DNA of 64,000 bases from the NCBI GenBank assembly GCA_029721435.1, contig CM056573.1, positions 2,480,001 through 2,544,000 on the forward strand, given 5' to 3'. Positions 22,601 through 34,259 of the stretch are shown here, one piece after another; within the stretch, counting starts at the first letter, position 1, and every line of letters starts with the position of its first letter. The notes below the pieces were generated by a model. The model had not been told where the DNA came from, searched no databases, and was given only the letters and a program-made list of their open reading frames with translations. The stretch comes from Gymnothorax reevesii (lineage: Eukaryota; Chordata; Actinopteri; Anguilliformes; Muraenidae). The position numbers and the translations under genes were made by a program.

Positions 22601-24190
22601 GTGATGTGGGATCAGGGTCGGCGCGGCACACGGTGATGTGGCATCAGGGTCGGTGCGGCACACGAAGACAATGGAACTGGGCTGCAGGAGGAGAGTCGGA
22701 ATTGTTGTTACCGGCACTAAATGAACTGGCTTGTACAAAGTCTGTTGCATTGTCTCCTCTGATGGACCACTGGAAGTGCTGCTGGATAAAGTCTACAATG
22801 CAGTGAACCCCAGGGTGGTCTCACTGAATGACCTGCAAAGGAATGAGTTGGGGGACAAAGAGTTGGTTTTCCCGGCAAGCAGTGGGTGCAGGCTCTGTCA
22901 GTTCTGCAACGCAAACAACCACTTCAATGTCCCATAGTACCGACTAAGCCCAACAGTGCAAAGGAAAGATGGAGTCACCATCATACTTCTCCTCTAAGGA
23001 GTCATAGATATGGGACAGAGCATCAGGCTTGCTATTCTTAGATTCATGTCAGCAAGAGAGGATGAAGTTGAAGTGTTTGAAAAAAAAAGATCATTGGAGG
23101 TTCAGATTTTTGGTAGTTTTCAGGTATTCGAGATTCCTGTGATCAGTCCACTCTAGGATTGGATTTGGGATCCCTCTAGCCACTGTCTTGATTCTTCTAT
23201 CTCCACTTCCACAGCCAGTAGTTTGTGATCTTTAATGCCATAATTCCTCTCAGTAGGGATTTGGTAATGGGAGAAGAATGCACAGGGGTGAACTTTCTGC
23301 TGCTTGGGAGCTGGGACTGGAGGGCTTTAACAGCAGAGTCTGAGAAATCCACCTCCTGACAGCTCAGAAGGGTCAGGAGAGATGAAGACAGGAGCAGAAG
23401 CAAATCAATCCTTGAAGGCTTCAGCCAGAGTCCGGGACAATTCTCTGGTTGAGGAGGTGAAAGCAGCTTGGTAGCTGCAAAGCCCAGAAGCACTGGAGTT
23501 TACTCCAAAGGGTTAAGTCTGGGCCAGTATAACGACCTTAACCTTCTGTTGATCCATCTGGATACCATAAGAGGAGACAATTAACCCCAGATGAATGAAG
23601 GCTAGTGAAATTCACACTTCTGTGCTGTAACCAAAAAGGGGTTCTCAAGAAGATTGAGTTCTTGTCACCCATTGTCTGCTCAGAGATGTTGCAGTGGAAG
23701 ATGAGAATGTTGTCCAGGTAAATGATCAAACTAACCCAGCATATTATGTAGTATGTTGCTAACCAGACTCTGCAACACAGGCGGAGAGTTTCTGAGCCCA
23801 AATGGCATCACCAGGTACTCATAATATCCAATAGGATTTTTGAAGGCTTCCACTCATCTCCCTCTCAGATACAGATGAAACCTGTTGTGGAGATTAAGTT
23901 TGGAGAAGAAGACCTGTGCCCCCTGGAGCAACTTGAAAGCCGGAGACATGAGGGGCAGAGGATAACAACACTTCACTTTGATGGCATTGAGACCTCTGTA
24001 GTCAATGCTGAGTCAGAGACCCCCATCCTTTTTGCTCACAATGGAGAAGCCAGCAATGGCAGATGAGGGAAAGGGTCAAATGACACCAGTGGTCAGAGCC
24101 TCTTTTATGTACTTCTCCATGGCTTCAGTCTCATGGCCAGACAAGGAGAACAGACAGCCCAAGGAGGAGAGATTAAGGGAAGGTTCATAA
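19610..24190 (-). mobile_element. Ty3/Gypsy pol remnant, antisense to plus strand
   Basis: Reading the minus strand from 24,190 down, all frame-broken: the RT entry ([43 protein letters not shown]), YYEYLVMPFGLRNSPPVLQ, a degraded active-site region (LDNILIFH where Gypsy has YLDDILIFS), an RNase H region, KPDALS before integrase, then integrase core fragments (PNFPSAKETAEVLINHV, GPPLDVASD) and C-terminal pieces (LGYQPPLLLSQEA, GRFPISRVISPVAIQLR, FHVSQVKPVF). The order is that of a chromovirus-like Gypsy pol. No LTRs, gag or protease were found. Stops and frameshifts throughout mean it is dead. The integrase is interrupted by a 2.2-kb minisatellite. Confidence 0.9.
20489..22664. repeat. 32-bp minisatellite, 68 units, inside Gypsy integrase
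   Basis: The unit begins GTGATGTGGGATCAGGGTCG and ends in a variable GTGCGGCACACG. The span is 2,176 bp, exactly 68 x 32, with no net indel. Main variants differ at the end: GTGCGGCACACG, GCGCGGCACACG, GCGCGGCGCACG, GCACGACACACG and GTGCGGCACACA. The reverse complement of the unit reads VPHRP-stop-SHH, a degraded form of the Gypsy integrase motif VPHRPWSHI. Integrase codons continue on both sides of the array, so the array grew from within the element. Confidence 0.97.
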
Positions 24191-24199
24191 ACCTGACCA

Positions 24200-24470
24200 A
24201 TTAAACCAACCCCAGATCATAACACTGCCTTCAGAGGCTTGTACAGTGGGCACAGGTGCATCACATCATGGGCTTCATTTCTTACCCTGATGTGCCCATC
24301 ATTCTGGAATATGGTGAATCTGAACAGTGTAGACCACATGACCCTTTTCCATTGCTCCTCATTTTTCCCAATAAACCTCACTAAAAAGTGGCCTCCTTTG
24401 TTCAACTTAGCTGTTTACTCCCAATCCTCCAAGCTCTTGTGGCATCATGCATGTGGAAATGCTTTTACCT
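24200..24470 (-). pseudogene. Tc1-like transposase fragment
   Basis: Minus-strand translation gives WKRVMWSTLFRFTIFQNDG, IRVRNEAHDVMH, then after a gap SGVGLIGQV. This matches the Tc1 pattern W..V.WSDESRFT.FQ.DG.IRVRREADEVMH, with the first catalytic Asp region damaged (WSTLFRF). Only about 90 codons remain, directly abutting the 5'-truncated Gypsy pol. Confidence 0.75.
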
Positions 24471-24839
24471 TCATAATTAAACATTGCCATGAGTTCTACT
24501 GTTGATTTGTTTTAAAATTAGACTCCATCGAGCATTTTGGTGATCCCCGATAGAGATCAGTCATGATGGTTCTCCAACCCATTTCTTCCACTAAGTTTAC
24601 AGGTCACCACTGTCCTTCCAGGTTTTGATAAATTGTTGGACCATTTCTAACCCCACCTCCTGTGATTTCAGGAATCTCCTTAGCAATAATTTGCCACTTG
24701 TGAAACAGCAATATCTTTTCAACAACAAAGAGATATATCTTCCAACAGGCTTTTTTTTAAGAAATTAGAAGTTCTGCACTGATTCAGTCAGGATTAAAAT
24801 AATTATTTCCACCTGTAATGTGAATACTAGATGGCAGTA
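24471..24839. other. intergenic, no feature recognised
   Basis: AT-rich sequence between the Tc1 remnant and the LTR-like segment. No gene or repeat assigned. Confidence 0.4.
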
Positions 24840-25310
24840 TTTACCTTTTTTTTTATTCAGCTCAGACTGGAGCTATGTTTAGACATGTCCTGGACATGTC
24901 TGGGAAAAGTCCCCGAAAATAAAAAAAAAAGAGGTCTGAATGTGGGTGGGGTCTGCAAAAGAGTATATAAGGAAAAGAATTGAGACAGTAAAGTAGTAGG
25001 AGAAATTGCAAGGAGAAGGATAAATGTGACCAGACCTGTCATTTCTGTTCAAGACCTGTGAAGTTTCTTTTGTGGATTTTTGCCTGTGTTTGAGCATTTT
25101 TCCTCACCCAGGACATCACCAAGCCACCCCACCAAAACAAGGGACTGTAAATATTTCTGTTTTTGTTGTAAATCAATCTTGGTTAGTAGATTAGTTTTTA
25201 TTGTCATTGTTAATTAAATGCGTTTAAGTTTTAAAAACTGTGTCTGTCATCCCTTGCTGTTGCTGTTGTTGTAAATGTAATAACAAATTGGGCCCATAAT
25301 ACCCCTGAAA
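24840..25310 (+). mobile_element. possible solo LTR
   Basis: A TATA-like GAGTATATAAGG at about 24,961 is followed downstream by a polyadenylation-like ATTAAATG (about 25,215) and a T-rich stretch. Next come GTCTGTCATCCCTTGCTG and AACAAATTGGGCCC, which resembles the region after a retroviral-type LTR where a primer-binding site begins. Only one copy is visible and no target duplication was found, so this is tentative. Confidence 0.3.
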
Positions 25311-26569
25311 CATGTTCATCTGTGTAATCATGATTGAAAGGGCCTTGAATATTTGATTATTTGAATCTAAACTGCAACTTATTTATTTATTTTTTGGACA
25401 GGTAGTGTATTTTACCTGCATCTTAGTGTCAGGATTGGGCAGTGACCCCTAAACCGTAGCTTTGACTGGGCAATTTCCCCAATGCCCCAAGCCAGCCACC
25501 CTTTTTGTTGAAATCAGTGACTGTCAGTCAACCAATTATATTCCATGCTTTATTTCAAAACTAGACTTTGAGTTTTTTTGCAATAGAACTTCTTGGCCCC
25601 TGGTTTCCTGTCAAAAGCATTTCCTGGTCTTTCAGAAGTGGACTTGTATTGTTTTGTTGTAACTTATTTCATTTTAATCATTTCATATTTGTAACAGTGG
25701 ATATGAATGAGTTCATGTACAATAGGTTGAATAAGTAAATTTTTGGGCACACTTGCATGTGGGTTTTCGAAATCATACCCCTGTGTTTGAGTAAACAGAC
25801 AGTAACTCTCAGGTTTGTGTATCAGAGATCTTCCGTACTAAGGCCAAATGTTGAGGGTAAACAATGTGACAGAGCAAAATTTGTATCAAATACGGTACTG
25901 ACATTTTATTAATATCAGTTGACACCACCCACTATTTTTTTATTTTTTTATTTTCCATTGGATTCCATTTATTAATAAGGTAATATTATGAAATCATTAA
26001 TAATTTAACAAAATACAGATTAGCTAAAACTTGGTGTCATATGTATTATTATATACAATACCAGTCTATAAAAAGTCAGAAAATGGGTTTGATTTAGGAA
26101 AATATAAATAGAAAGATTAGGAAGGTACAAATTTTTCCAAAATGAAAATTAGAATCAAGGTTATTTGGAACTTGCAGGCTAAAAGGGCTGAGGTCAAGCA
26201 AACTGCAAACAGCTGAGATGCGGGGACTCCAGTTTCATGCTGGTGTGAACTTTTAGAATCATGTGACTGCCCTCAAAATGAAAAATAATATGAGGCCTAG
26301 CAATCAGCAATTATTATTGCAAATGGTGGCTGTTTTAACACCTTTAAGTTGTTTTTTATTTTCTGTTCAATAAAAGATTAAATTTGGTTATTTGATGTTT
26401 GAAATAATGTTAGCGTGTCCCAACTTTTTCGTTATGTTGTATACATTTCTGTTTTCAAACTCTGATCACACTCGTGTATTATTTAGTGCCTGTACTGTAT
26501 ATACTGTATACAGTATATATACAGTATATATCAGCAGGAGCCATTGACACAGTTTTTACAGGCTCTCTC
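25311..26569. other. intergenic, no gene recognised
   Basis: AT-rich, unassigned DNA. A palindromic run of TATACTGTATACAGTATAT near 26,500-26,530 is the only distinctive motif. Confidence 0.4.
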
Positions 26570-26571
26570 TA

Positions 26572-27790
26572 CAACCGCAATTCCAAAATAGTTGGGATGA
26601 GGTGTAAATTGTGAATAAAACCAAAATGCAATGACTTTCAGATCACATGACTCAATGTTATTTACAATAGAAGATAGATAACATTTCAAATTTTGAAACT
26701 GAGACATTTTACATTTTTGTCCAAAAATTTATTTTCTTTATTTCAAATTTATTTCAAATTTTCTGGCTGCACCAGGTCTCAAAAAAGGGCTAAAAAAGCT
26801 ATTCATATCTAAGAGAATCAGCTGAAAGAACATTTTGCAAGTAATTAAGTTAACTAGCATCAGGTGTGTAACATGATTGGCTATAAAAGGGATGTCTTAG
26901 AGAGGCTGAGTCTCTCAGAAGTAAAGATGGCCAGAGGCTCTCCAACCTGTGAAGGCTTGTGTAAAAAAAAAAAAAATAATAATTGTGGAATACTTTAAAA
27001 ACAATGATTCTCATCATCAAATTGCAAAGGCTTTGAAGGTCTCATCATCAGTAATGTATAACATCATCAAAAGATTCAGAGAAACTGGAAAAATCTCTGT
27101 GCATAAGGGACAAGGCCAAAGACCTTTACTGGATGCCCGTGATCTTCGGGCCCTCAGACGCCACTGCATCACTCACCGGCATGATTCTATCATTGACATT
27201 ACTAAATGGGCCCAGGAATACTTCAAGAAACCACTGCCTGTAAACACAGTCCGCCGTGCCATCCACAGATGCCACCAAAAACTCTATCAAGTGAAAAGGA
27301 AGCCATTTTTGAGCATGATCCAGAAGCGCCGCCATGTTCTGTGGGCCAAGGCTCATTTAAAGTGGACTGTAGCAAAGTGGCAAAGTGTCCTGTGGTCAGA
27401 CGAGTCAAAATTTGACATCTTGTTGGAAATCATGGGCATCGTGTCCTCCAGGCTAAAGAGGAGAAAGACCACCCCCCTGTTATCAGTGTTCAGTTCAAAA
27501 ACCAGCGTCTCTGATGGTACGGGGATAACACTCTGTGTTAAAAAGAAGAGGGGACGCTACACCATGGTAAACAGGCCCCTGTCCCAGCTTTTTTGAGACC
27601 TCTAGCAGCCATCAAATTAGAAATGAGCTCATTTTGTGGATAAAATTGTAGAATTTCTCAGCTTCAACATTTGCTCTGTTATCTCTCTTCTATTGTGAAT
27701 AAAATACTGACTGGTGTGATTTGAAAGTCATTGCGTTTTGACTTTATTCACAATTTACACTTCGTCCCAACTATTTCGCAATTGGGGTTG
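26572..27790 (+). mobile_element. Tc1-like transposon copy 2, internally deleted
   Basis: Flanked by TA on both sides (26,570-26,571 and 27,791-27,792) and bounded by inverted termini CAACCGCAATTCCAAAATAG and CTATTTCGCAATTGGGGTTG. The transposase frame from about 26,949 gives the HTH (HHQIAKALKVSSSVMYNIIK), GQGQRPLLDARDLRALRRHC, and [11 protein letters not shown] with the first catalytic Asp intact. After SVSDGTGIT the frame jumps to sequence near the element end, so the segment with the second Asp and the third acidic residue is deleted. It is non-autonomous and in opposite orientation to copy 1. Confidence 0.92.
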
Positions 27791-27792
27791 TA

Positions 27793-29004
27793 GATTGTGC
27801 TGCATTTCTTCTGCAGCAGCGCTGTGGTGAGTGAGCCCTTGGGCTCGAGTAACTTTGCCTTCACTCATTCACACTGAGCTGTTTTTGCACAGAGCAGGAA
27901 GAAGAGAGGATATAAAGTGATCGATGTGGTTGGAGGTGTGGAGGTGGGGGTTAGTGCTGTTTGTCCACCAGAAAAATGCATGTGCTACAGCGTTAGTTCT
28001 GCAGCACAGACAGGAAAAAAGTTAGCAAACCATAAAAATCAAGGTAAATCTAAATTTATAACAGGAAACTATGAGCTTTGCAGTTGACCATTTCTTTCTT
28101 GCATGGGAAAATTTTGTCTTTTGTCTTTTCTTGTCTCAAAAGCACGCAAATACTGTATGTATCTGCAAGCTACAAAGGCAATACAGCTGTTATAGTGGTG
28201 TTACAATCTTAGAAGAAATTTCTTTGGAAATTGAAAAATGAATTATGAATAAAAAGCACTGATTGATTGTTGTATTTTCAGTGGTAGTTTTTCTGATATA
28301 TGATACATGTATGACAACGGCAGGAAAGACCATTACAGGAGAGGAAATTTCTACATACCCTGAAGATTATCCAGATTCCTGCCAGGGATCAGTGGTTCTC
28401 AGCATGTTTTCACAGTTGGGACCTCATGTTCGTCTGGTCCAACATCCAACTCCCAGCCCGTTAGGCCATCTGGGTGCACTGGCACATGCTGACTGGAAGA
28501 CAGCCACACATCAGTCATCGCTGGACGGTCCCCCCAATCCGCACAGAACACCCCCCTCTGATCAAACACCTGAACTCATATCCTCACCTTTTCCACAAAT
28601 TTTGGTCCAGCCTTCTTCAGAACAGCACTAAAAATGTACCCTTTCAATCAGCAGCAACTTGAGCTCGTTTGACGTCTGTGGTCCCTGCCAGACCACAGCC
28701 CTTCCCTCCGCTGACACTGATCGGACATCATGTGACCCGTCTCGCTGTTGCCCATGTGGAACGGTGCAGACGCTGGCTCCGCCTCAACTTCCATCGTCCA
28801 ACCACAGGGCTCGTAGAAGAGATACAGGCCACGACACAAGCTCCTTTCTTCGACACAGCCAACCTACACATTTGCGTAGTATTCTCAACTTTTTTTTTCA
28901 TTTGCTTCGTTTAAATGCACAGAGCGTGGAGCAACAGATGTTTCCTGTTGCTGGAGTGACTGACGGTGTGCAGTACGTACATCTGTCACTGTGGATTGTA
29001 CAAT
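27793..29004. other. intergenic, no convincing gene
   Basis: A 122-codon frame at 28,263-28,631 and overlapping frames near 28,660-29,050 have no recognisable domain, no splice partner and no codon pattern I would trust. They are left unannotated. Part may be an old repeat. Confidence 0.4.
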
Positions 29005-29009
29005 CAGCA

Positions 29010-29046
<37 letters not shown>
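29010..29046. repeat. (AC)n microsatellite
   Basis: About 18 AC units. Confidence 0.93.
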
Positions 29047-29047
<1 letters not shown>

Positions 29048-29324
29048 CTAACCACTTTAGTCTAACATGATAAAATGCAATGAAAAAAATTCTCAAGTCA
29101 TGGGGAAAAACTGACTCACTGTCCAGAGCCAGGAGTTCCCATCAAGAGCACTTCTGCTGTCCCCGGCTTTAACAGCGGAGGGACGTCACAGGGACACACT
29201 GCTGAGGTTTGTGTCCCCAGCAGAGCTGCTCAGCTGTAGAGTTTGCCCTGTCAGCCCAGGCAAAATTCACTGATAATCTACACCCAGCCTATGAGTCCAG
29301 CACTGAAGTGGGATGTGAAGCCCA

Positions 29325-29357
<33 letters not shown>
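29325..29357. repeat. (TC)n microsatellite
   Basis: About 16 TC units, followed by degenerate CACTCACTC. Confidence 0.93.
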
Positions 29358-29360
<3 letters not shown>

Positions 29361-29559
29361 ACTCAATTCAATAAGCATTACTGGCATGACTGCATTATAT
29401 ACAATATTGCCAAAACATTTTTGGACAGACAGCAAAACAGTGAGTGATGATATATATAATACAAATAATTAATTACTCACTATTATTTGTATTAAGTAAA
29501 TAAATAAATGGATTTCAATATTAATAATATGACAATATTCATATCTAATATTTTTACTA

Positions 29560-30600
29560 GCATTCGAACTGGCTTTATTGGCATCTCTCTCAATTCAATT
29601 CAAACTGGCTTCATTGGCATGACCGTTACATTTACAGTATTGCCAAAGCACTATTGTATGTAATAATATCAATGATAACAGTAGTGATAGTGAGAAATAG
29701 AATACATAATAAAAAAAAAAACAAATGCAAATTCATCAACAAAATTCATAGTGCAAATAAAACAGAAACAACCAGCAAATAATCAACAACAGTGCTGGTT
29801 AGAGACAGACAGTAGCAGGAATAGGCACTGCACACCGTCCCTGGCATCGGGGGAGGCTTTGCTGAACTGCGCAGCCAGAGGTGCTGGTTGCCCCTCTCCC
29901 AGTGTCACGGACATTTAGTCACTGCTACTCAGTGAAACAAAATCAGATACTGTTGCTGAGAGTTTTTGACTCTCTCTTTTTTGAATTTGTCACAATGAAG
30001 GAGGAAGTGCATCTCTGTCTCAACCTCACCAGTCATGCAACGACCACAAATGCGTTGGTCTCTTGGCAGCCATGATTTTTGTATCTGCCGGCCTCAGCTG
30101 CTCTGCTGTGGTAACTGAGCCTGTGTTTGGTCAGGATTTGCCTCTGCTTTGTGTCTTGTGACGGTGTAAAGATACTCTGCCAATTCGTAATCTCTTTTTA
30201 GGTTGAGGGATCATTCTAATTTACATTGAGATTTGGTTTGGTTTCTCCAATGTTCAAAGTATGTTTGCTTACTTTGTTTCATAATTTGACTTATTTTGAT
30301 TTGATTTTGGAAAGCAGTACTGGTCTGGAAAATTGCAGGTTAGTGTGTTAGTTAACTTCAGAACCAACTGGCAACGGGGACTGGTTTTAGGGCTGACCTC
30401 TTGGGTTTTGTACGCTTGAAACTTTATTGTGTTCCCATCACTAGACTTTAGGTGGATCCAGAATTTGAAGGATCTTTTTGTATATTTAATGCCAATGGGG
30501 ATCTGCCTAATTCTGCCCTGCATGCATTTGTAGGTGTTTCTTTCTTTGGACTCCGAGAATGAGTCTAATAAATTCTGCAGCTCATAACTTCTGTCATTTC
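29560..30600 (-). mobile_element. non-LTR retrotransposon C-terminus and 3' end
   Basis: Minus-strand translation, after frame corrections, gives MQGRIRQIPIGIKYTKRS, then TVTRHK.., and a C-terminal zinc-knuckle-like CX2CX9HX4C, CGRCMTGEVETEMHFLLHC. This is followed by a 3' region rich in GCCAATGAAGCCAGTTTGAA. The knuckle after an RT domain is typical of several LINE clades. 5' truncated and broken; clade not assigned. Confidence 0.65.
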
Positions 30601-30689
30601 TTGTGTCAGCTCAAAAATAATGGCAGTCCGTAGGCAGAATCAAAGGTCTTCAGTCACCTCACCTTTCAATGCTTAACTGCCTAAACTGG

Positions 30690-31290
30690 ACATAGATAAC
30701 TAAATAATAATAATAATATTAATAGTAAACTTTATTTACAAAGCTCCTTTCAGACAAAAAAAATGCAGCTCAAGGCGCTTCTCATAAAATCAAAACAATT
30801 ACAAAGTAAAAAGACGACGATTTAAGAACAAATGATACAGAAGACCATGTAAATCAAATAATACAGAATTAAAATAATCAAGACAGTAATAAAATGGAAG
30901 AACAAGAACAGTAAAATAATAAAAATCATCGATACAATGAAATAATAAAACAAAACAAGGAGAGGAAAAAAATACTAAGACATCAGTAATTATAAGCTAC
31001 ATTAAAAGGTTTCGTTTTTAGCTGCCATTCAACGATGTCCACTGACCTGGCTTCTGATTTTTTTGGTAGGATGTTCCACAGTTTAGCTGCAAACTGGAAA
31101 ACTCCAGAATCTCCAGTTTTCCTTTGTGTGGCCCTGGGAACGTTTAGAAGCCCAGTTTCAGGAGACCTTAAGGGTCGTGGAGGGATGCAAAACCGCAGGG
31201 AATCTGACATATACTGTATGGAGGTGCTGGACCATTTAGAGCTTTGTAGACAAGCAGAAGGAATTTAAAATCAATCCTAAAAGATAAAGG
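30690..31290 (-). mobile_element. LINE (L2/Rex-like) C-terminus and 3' end
   Basis: Minus-strand reading gives LLLVYKALNGPAPPY, SLRFCIPPRPLRSPETGLL and NVPRATQRKTGDSGVFQFA followed by KLWNILP. This fits the fish LINE C-terminal pattern of LVYKALHGLAPSY ... LRSSDAGLL.VPR ... WNSLP. It is followed by a 3' UTR ending in GCTTTGTAAATAAAG and an ATTATTATT tail. 5' truncated. Confidence 0.7.
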
Positions 31291-32759
31291 GTCAGGTGTA
31301 GGGTTAGGGTTAGCTAAAACAGCAAAAGCTGGGTTGCTCAGCTCTCCCTTCCGTGTTTTAATTGAAACTTTGCCTGATTAATAGTTGCTAAAACTATGTG
31401 GTGGAATGATGTAAAATCTGGATATATCTTTTGAAGATTCTGGACTTAAGTAGCTCATGGAATGGCATAGATTTGCTAAGTTTGTGAGGTTTACTGTAAT
31501 TAAAGCCTTTCGCTTGAAGGTTTGGTATCGTTTGATTTTGATTGGATTTACTCAGGGCGGGATGTAACGTCTACAGAAAGCGACAAAGTAGCCGGCATTT
31601 TTAAAACTCAGCAGACGACGAGGGGTCACATTTTTAGTTCTCCTACTTCGCCCTCTCGGTTGGAGACACGGCAGTTGAGAGGCCGAGTGAGAGGACGTTC
31701 CTGTAGTACTTCCTGCCCCAAAAATACTACCAGGAACTTCTTTGGTGCAAATGGGCCTTTAGTGGGGGACTAATTTTTAGTAATCTCCCTCTCCCACCCT
31801 TGATCATGATTAACCTCCAGCGATTGTGCACTGTGTAGAAACTGTAGGATCAGACTTAATCTGCTCTGAGGGAGAGGTAAGAGAAACTATTCCCTCATAA
31901 GCAAGCTTTTCCTGTTTTGGACTCTCAACCTGATGCAGACATGGAAGAGTTCTTCCGTTATGAGAATCAGAGAGAACCACCTTGTCTCTCAAAACAGAGA
32001 TCACTCAGGTCTGGCAAAAAGTCAGACATTCTACAGCATCTGGGATTAAAGCTCCTAAACCTTTATTGATGCAACATTTTGTTCACTCACAGGGTCTTCA
32101 TCAGATGCCTGAAGCGGTGAGGCTCCCTCACTGCCTGCTATGACCATGGGGCCTCTGGCCCTTTAACAGCCTTCCATATGAGGTGGAGTACAGGCTTGCC
32201 AGCAGCGGTATCAGTCACAGTAGTGACAAGTTAAAGCTTTTTGAGGTTTTTATAAAACAGAGGCCCCATCACAGTAATTGTGTTAATACATTGTACCAGG
32301 CGCTTTGGGAGCCCTGACCAAGTGCCAGCCACACTCAGGGGTCTTAATAATGCAAAGTTCAGTCTACTAGGTTCCAAAGTCTAGGGAGGTGAAAGCAATT
32401 AGCTGTCCTCTAAAGGTTGTCCACTAAACCAAAGATTTCCAAACTTGGCCCAGGAAGCTCCCTTGCAAATGATGGTTTTTGTTCCACCACAAACTTTATA
32501 GTAGAATTTTAATAAGTCGTTAATTTATTCTTATTAGGTGCATTAAATGTTTGAATAATTTATGGTTTTATACTATACTTTGACATAATAAATAAAATTC
32601 ACTATGTACTAGAAACCATGAAAGACATGGGTTATGGGCAGAAGTCATACCAAATGAACTTCAATATGACTTTGGATGATGTTTTTAATACCACAAAAAA
32701 CAATATTTTCAGATGGGGGTTATGGGCGGGAATCTTTCTGAATATTGTCTTGCCAGACA
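31291..32759. other. intergenic, no gene recognised
   Basis: No splice-consistent exon or recognised mobile element. The rin3 promoter and any 5' non-coding exon must lie somewhere between 18,981 and about 34,260, but no CpG-rich or TATA-marked candidate stands out. Confidence 0.4.
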
Positions 32760-33206
32760 ATCATCTGTTTGCATTCTGCATTCCTGCTGATCTTCCACAT
32801 TCAGATGAACAGGTCACACATTGTAGCATGAATTCAAAGGAAATGCAACATGTTTGTCGCCATACAGATTCATACCTCATGTAGTACATTTCCTTTGTAT
32901 AAAGTAACCCTAATAGCGTCTTGCCAGATGTTCCTCTGTCTACAGTCAGCAAGGCAACTGATCTCCCTGCAACCAATGGTTGAAGGTCAAGCAAGCTTGC
33001 ATGAATTCAGAAGATATGCAACATGCTTGTTGCCACACAGTCCCCTCTCTCACATAGTATTTCCTTTGTATCAAGATACTTTAAGAGTGTTTTGCCAGAG
33101 GTGGCTTGGTTTGTACTCCGCATCCCTGCTGATCTCCCCCCAACCAGAGGAGGTCAAACAATCCTGAACGAATTCGAAGGAAATGTCACATGCTTGTCAC
33201 CACACA
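32760..33206. repeat. ~150-bp tandem repeat, first three copies
   Basis: Three diverged copies share ATTTCCTTTGTAT.AAG, TCTTGCCAGA, CTGATCTCCC, and GAATTCAAAGGAAATGCAAC followed by ATGCTTGTCGCCACACA. A fourth, shorter copy resumes at 33,880 (CATTTCCTTTGTCCCTGCTGA ... GAAGAGATGCAACA) after the inserted transposon at 33,209. Non-coding. Confidence 0.75.
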
Positions 33207-33208
33207 TA

Positions 33209-33865
33209 CACTTAACAAAAATATAAACGCCCCCTGTAAGTTATTTGTGTAACATGAAATGTGTTACCTCAAATGAGCTGATAATGTTTTAATTGTGCAA
33301 AATGGTCATTTGTCTTGATTTGTATACATCTGTGTTCATCTCTGCCACTGAGCACTTGCGCAGTGATGCGTTGACTCCACCCACAGCACAGGTGTGACAT
33401 GTGCAGACGCTGCTCAAACAGCGTGAACAGAGCTCAGACTCTCCCTAAAACAGCGGACAATAAAAGGCCACCGCAAAATGTCAAATTTCATCAAAGTCAC
33501 CATGCCACAAATTTTGCAAATCATGCGGAAATGTGCCATAGGAATGCTGGAGGCAGGAACGCCCACCAGAGTGGTTGCTGCACAGATAAATGTTCACTAT
33601 TGGACATTTGGGAATTTAAGAGTGCGTTTTAGACAGATTCGCAGTACAGCAAATTGACCTCACCATCGTCGTCCACGTGTGACCTGATCGCAACCGTGTC
33701 CACGAGTATCCCTGATTGCCATACGCCACCATCTTGCTTTTATGAAGTTATCTGTTGCATATTGAACAATAAAATGAATTGTGCATGACTTTATATATTG
33801 TAAAACCCTTAATACTAATTAAAGTTTAAAAGTGTCAGATGGGGCGTTTATATTTTTGTGAAGTG
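33209..33865. mobile_element. TIR transposon, 657 bp, Tc1/mariner-type
   Basis: Ends are near-perfect inverted repeats, CACTTAACAAAAATATAAAC and GTTTATATTTTTGTGAAGTG (one mismatch in about 24), extended by GCCCC. Both flanks are TA, the Tc1/mariner target duplication. Interior motifs such as ATGCTGGAGGCAGGAACGCC and CCACGTGTGACC look like eroded transposase codons. It is too short to be autonomous. Confidence 0.85.
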
Positions 33866-33960
33866 TAGTTTGTACATCAGGTGATCATTTCCTTTGTCCC
33901 TGCTGATGACGCAGACGGAAAAACCCGAGACGCCAGCAGGAACACAGAAGAGATGCAACA
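33866..33960. repeat. fourth partial copy of the ~150-bp tandem repeat
   Basis: Sequence after the transposon resumes the repeat interrupted at 33,206, showing that the transposon inserted into a pre-existing array. Confidence 0.6.
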
Positions 33961-34259
33961 CCCTGACTGCTACACATTAATCCATTTCATTCCATTAATA
34001 TCTAGGCTGCGTTTGAATGCTCTTTTTTTGCTTAGGAAAGTTCCTAACTAGAAAATGACCTGGAATTATTTAAGTAGTTGCCATGATAAGTCGGTCAGTG
34101 TCATACTTGCTCAGATTGTTCCAAAGCATCACTCGAGCAGAGTCTCCACCAAACTCAAATGCAGGTTGCCGACAGAGGTGAAGTCGTCTCCCAAATAAAA
34201 TTATTTCTCTTAATTTCCAATGGCCAAGTAACCAAAATATTGAGCAAAGGACCATTTTC

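Noticed and set aside
20489..22664. CRISPR-like appearance of the regular 32-bp repeats
   Set aside because: There are no unique spacers, the genome is vertebrate, and the unit derives from Gypsy integrase.
28263..29051. Possible single-exon gene with 122- and 130-codon frames
   Set aside because: No recognised domain, overlapping competing frames, ends in an (AC)n tract.
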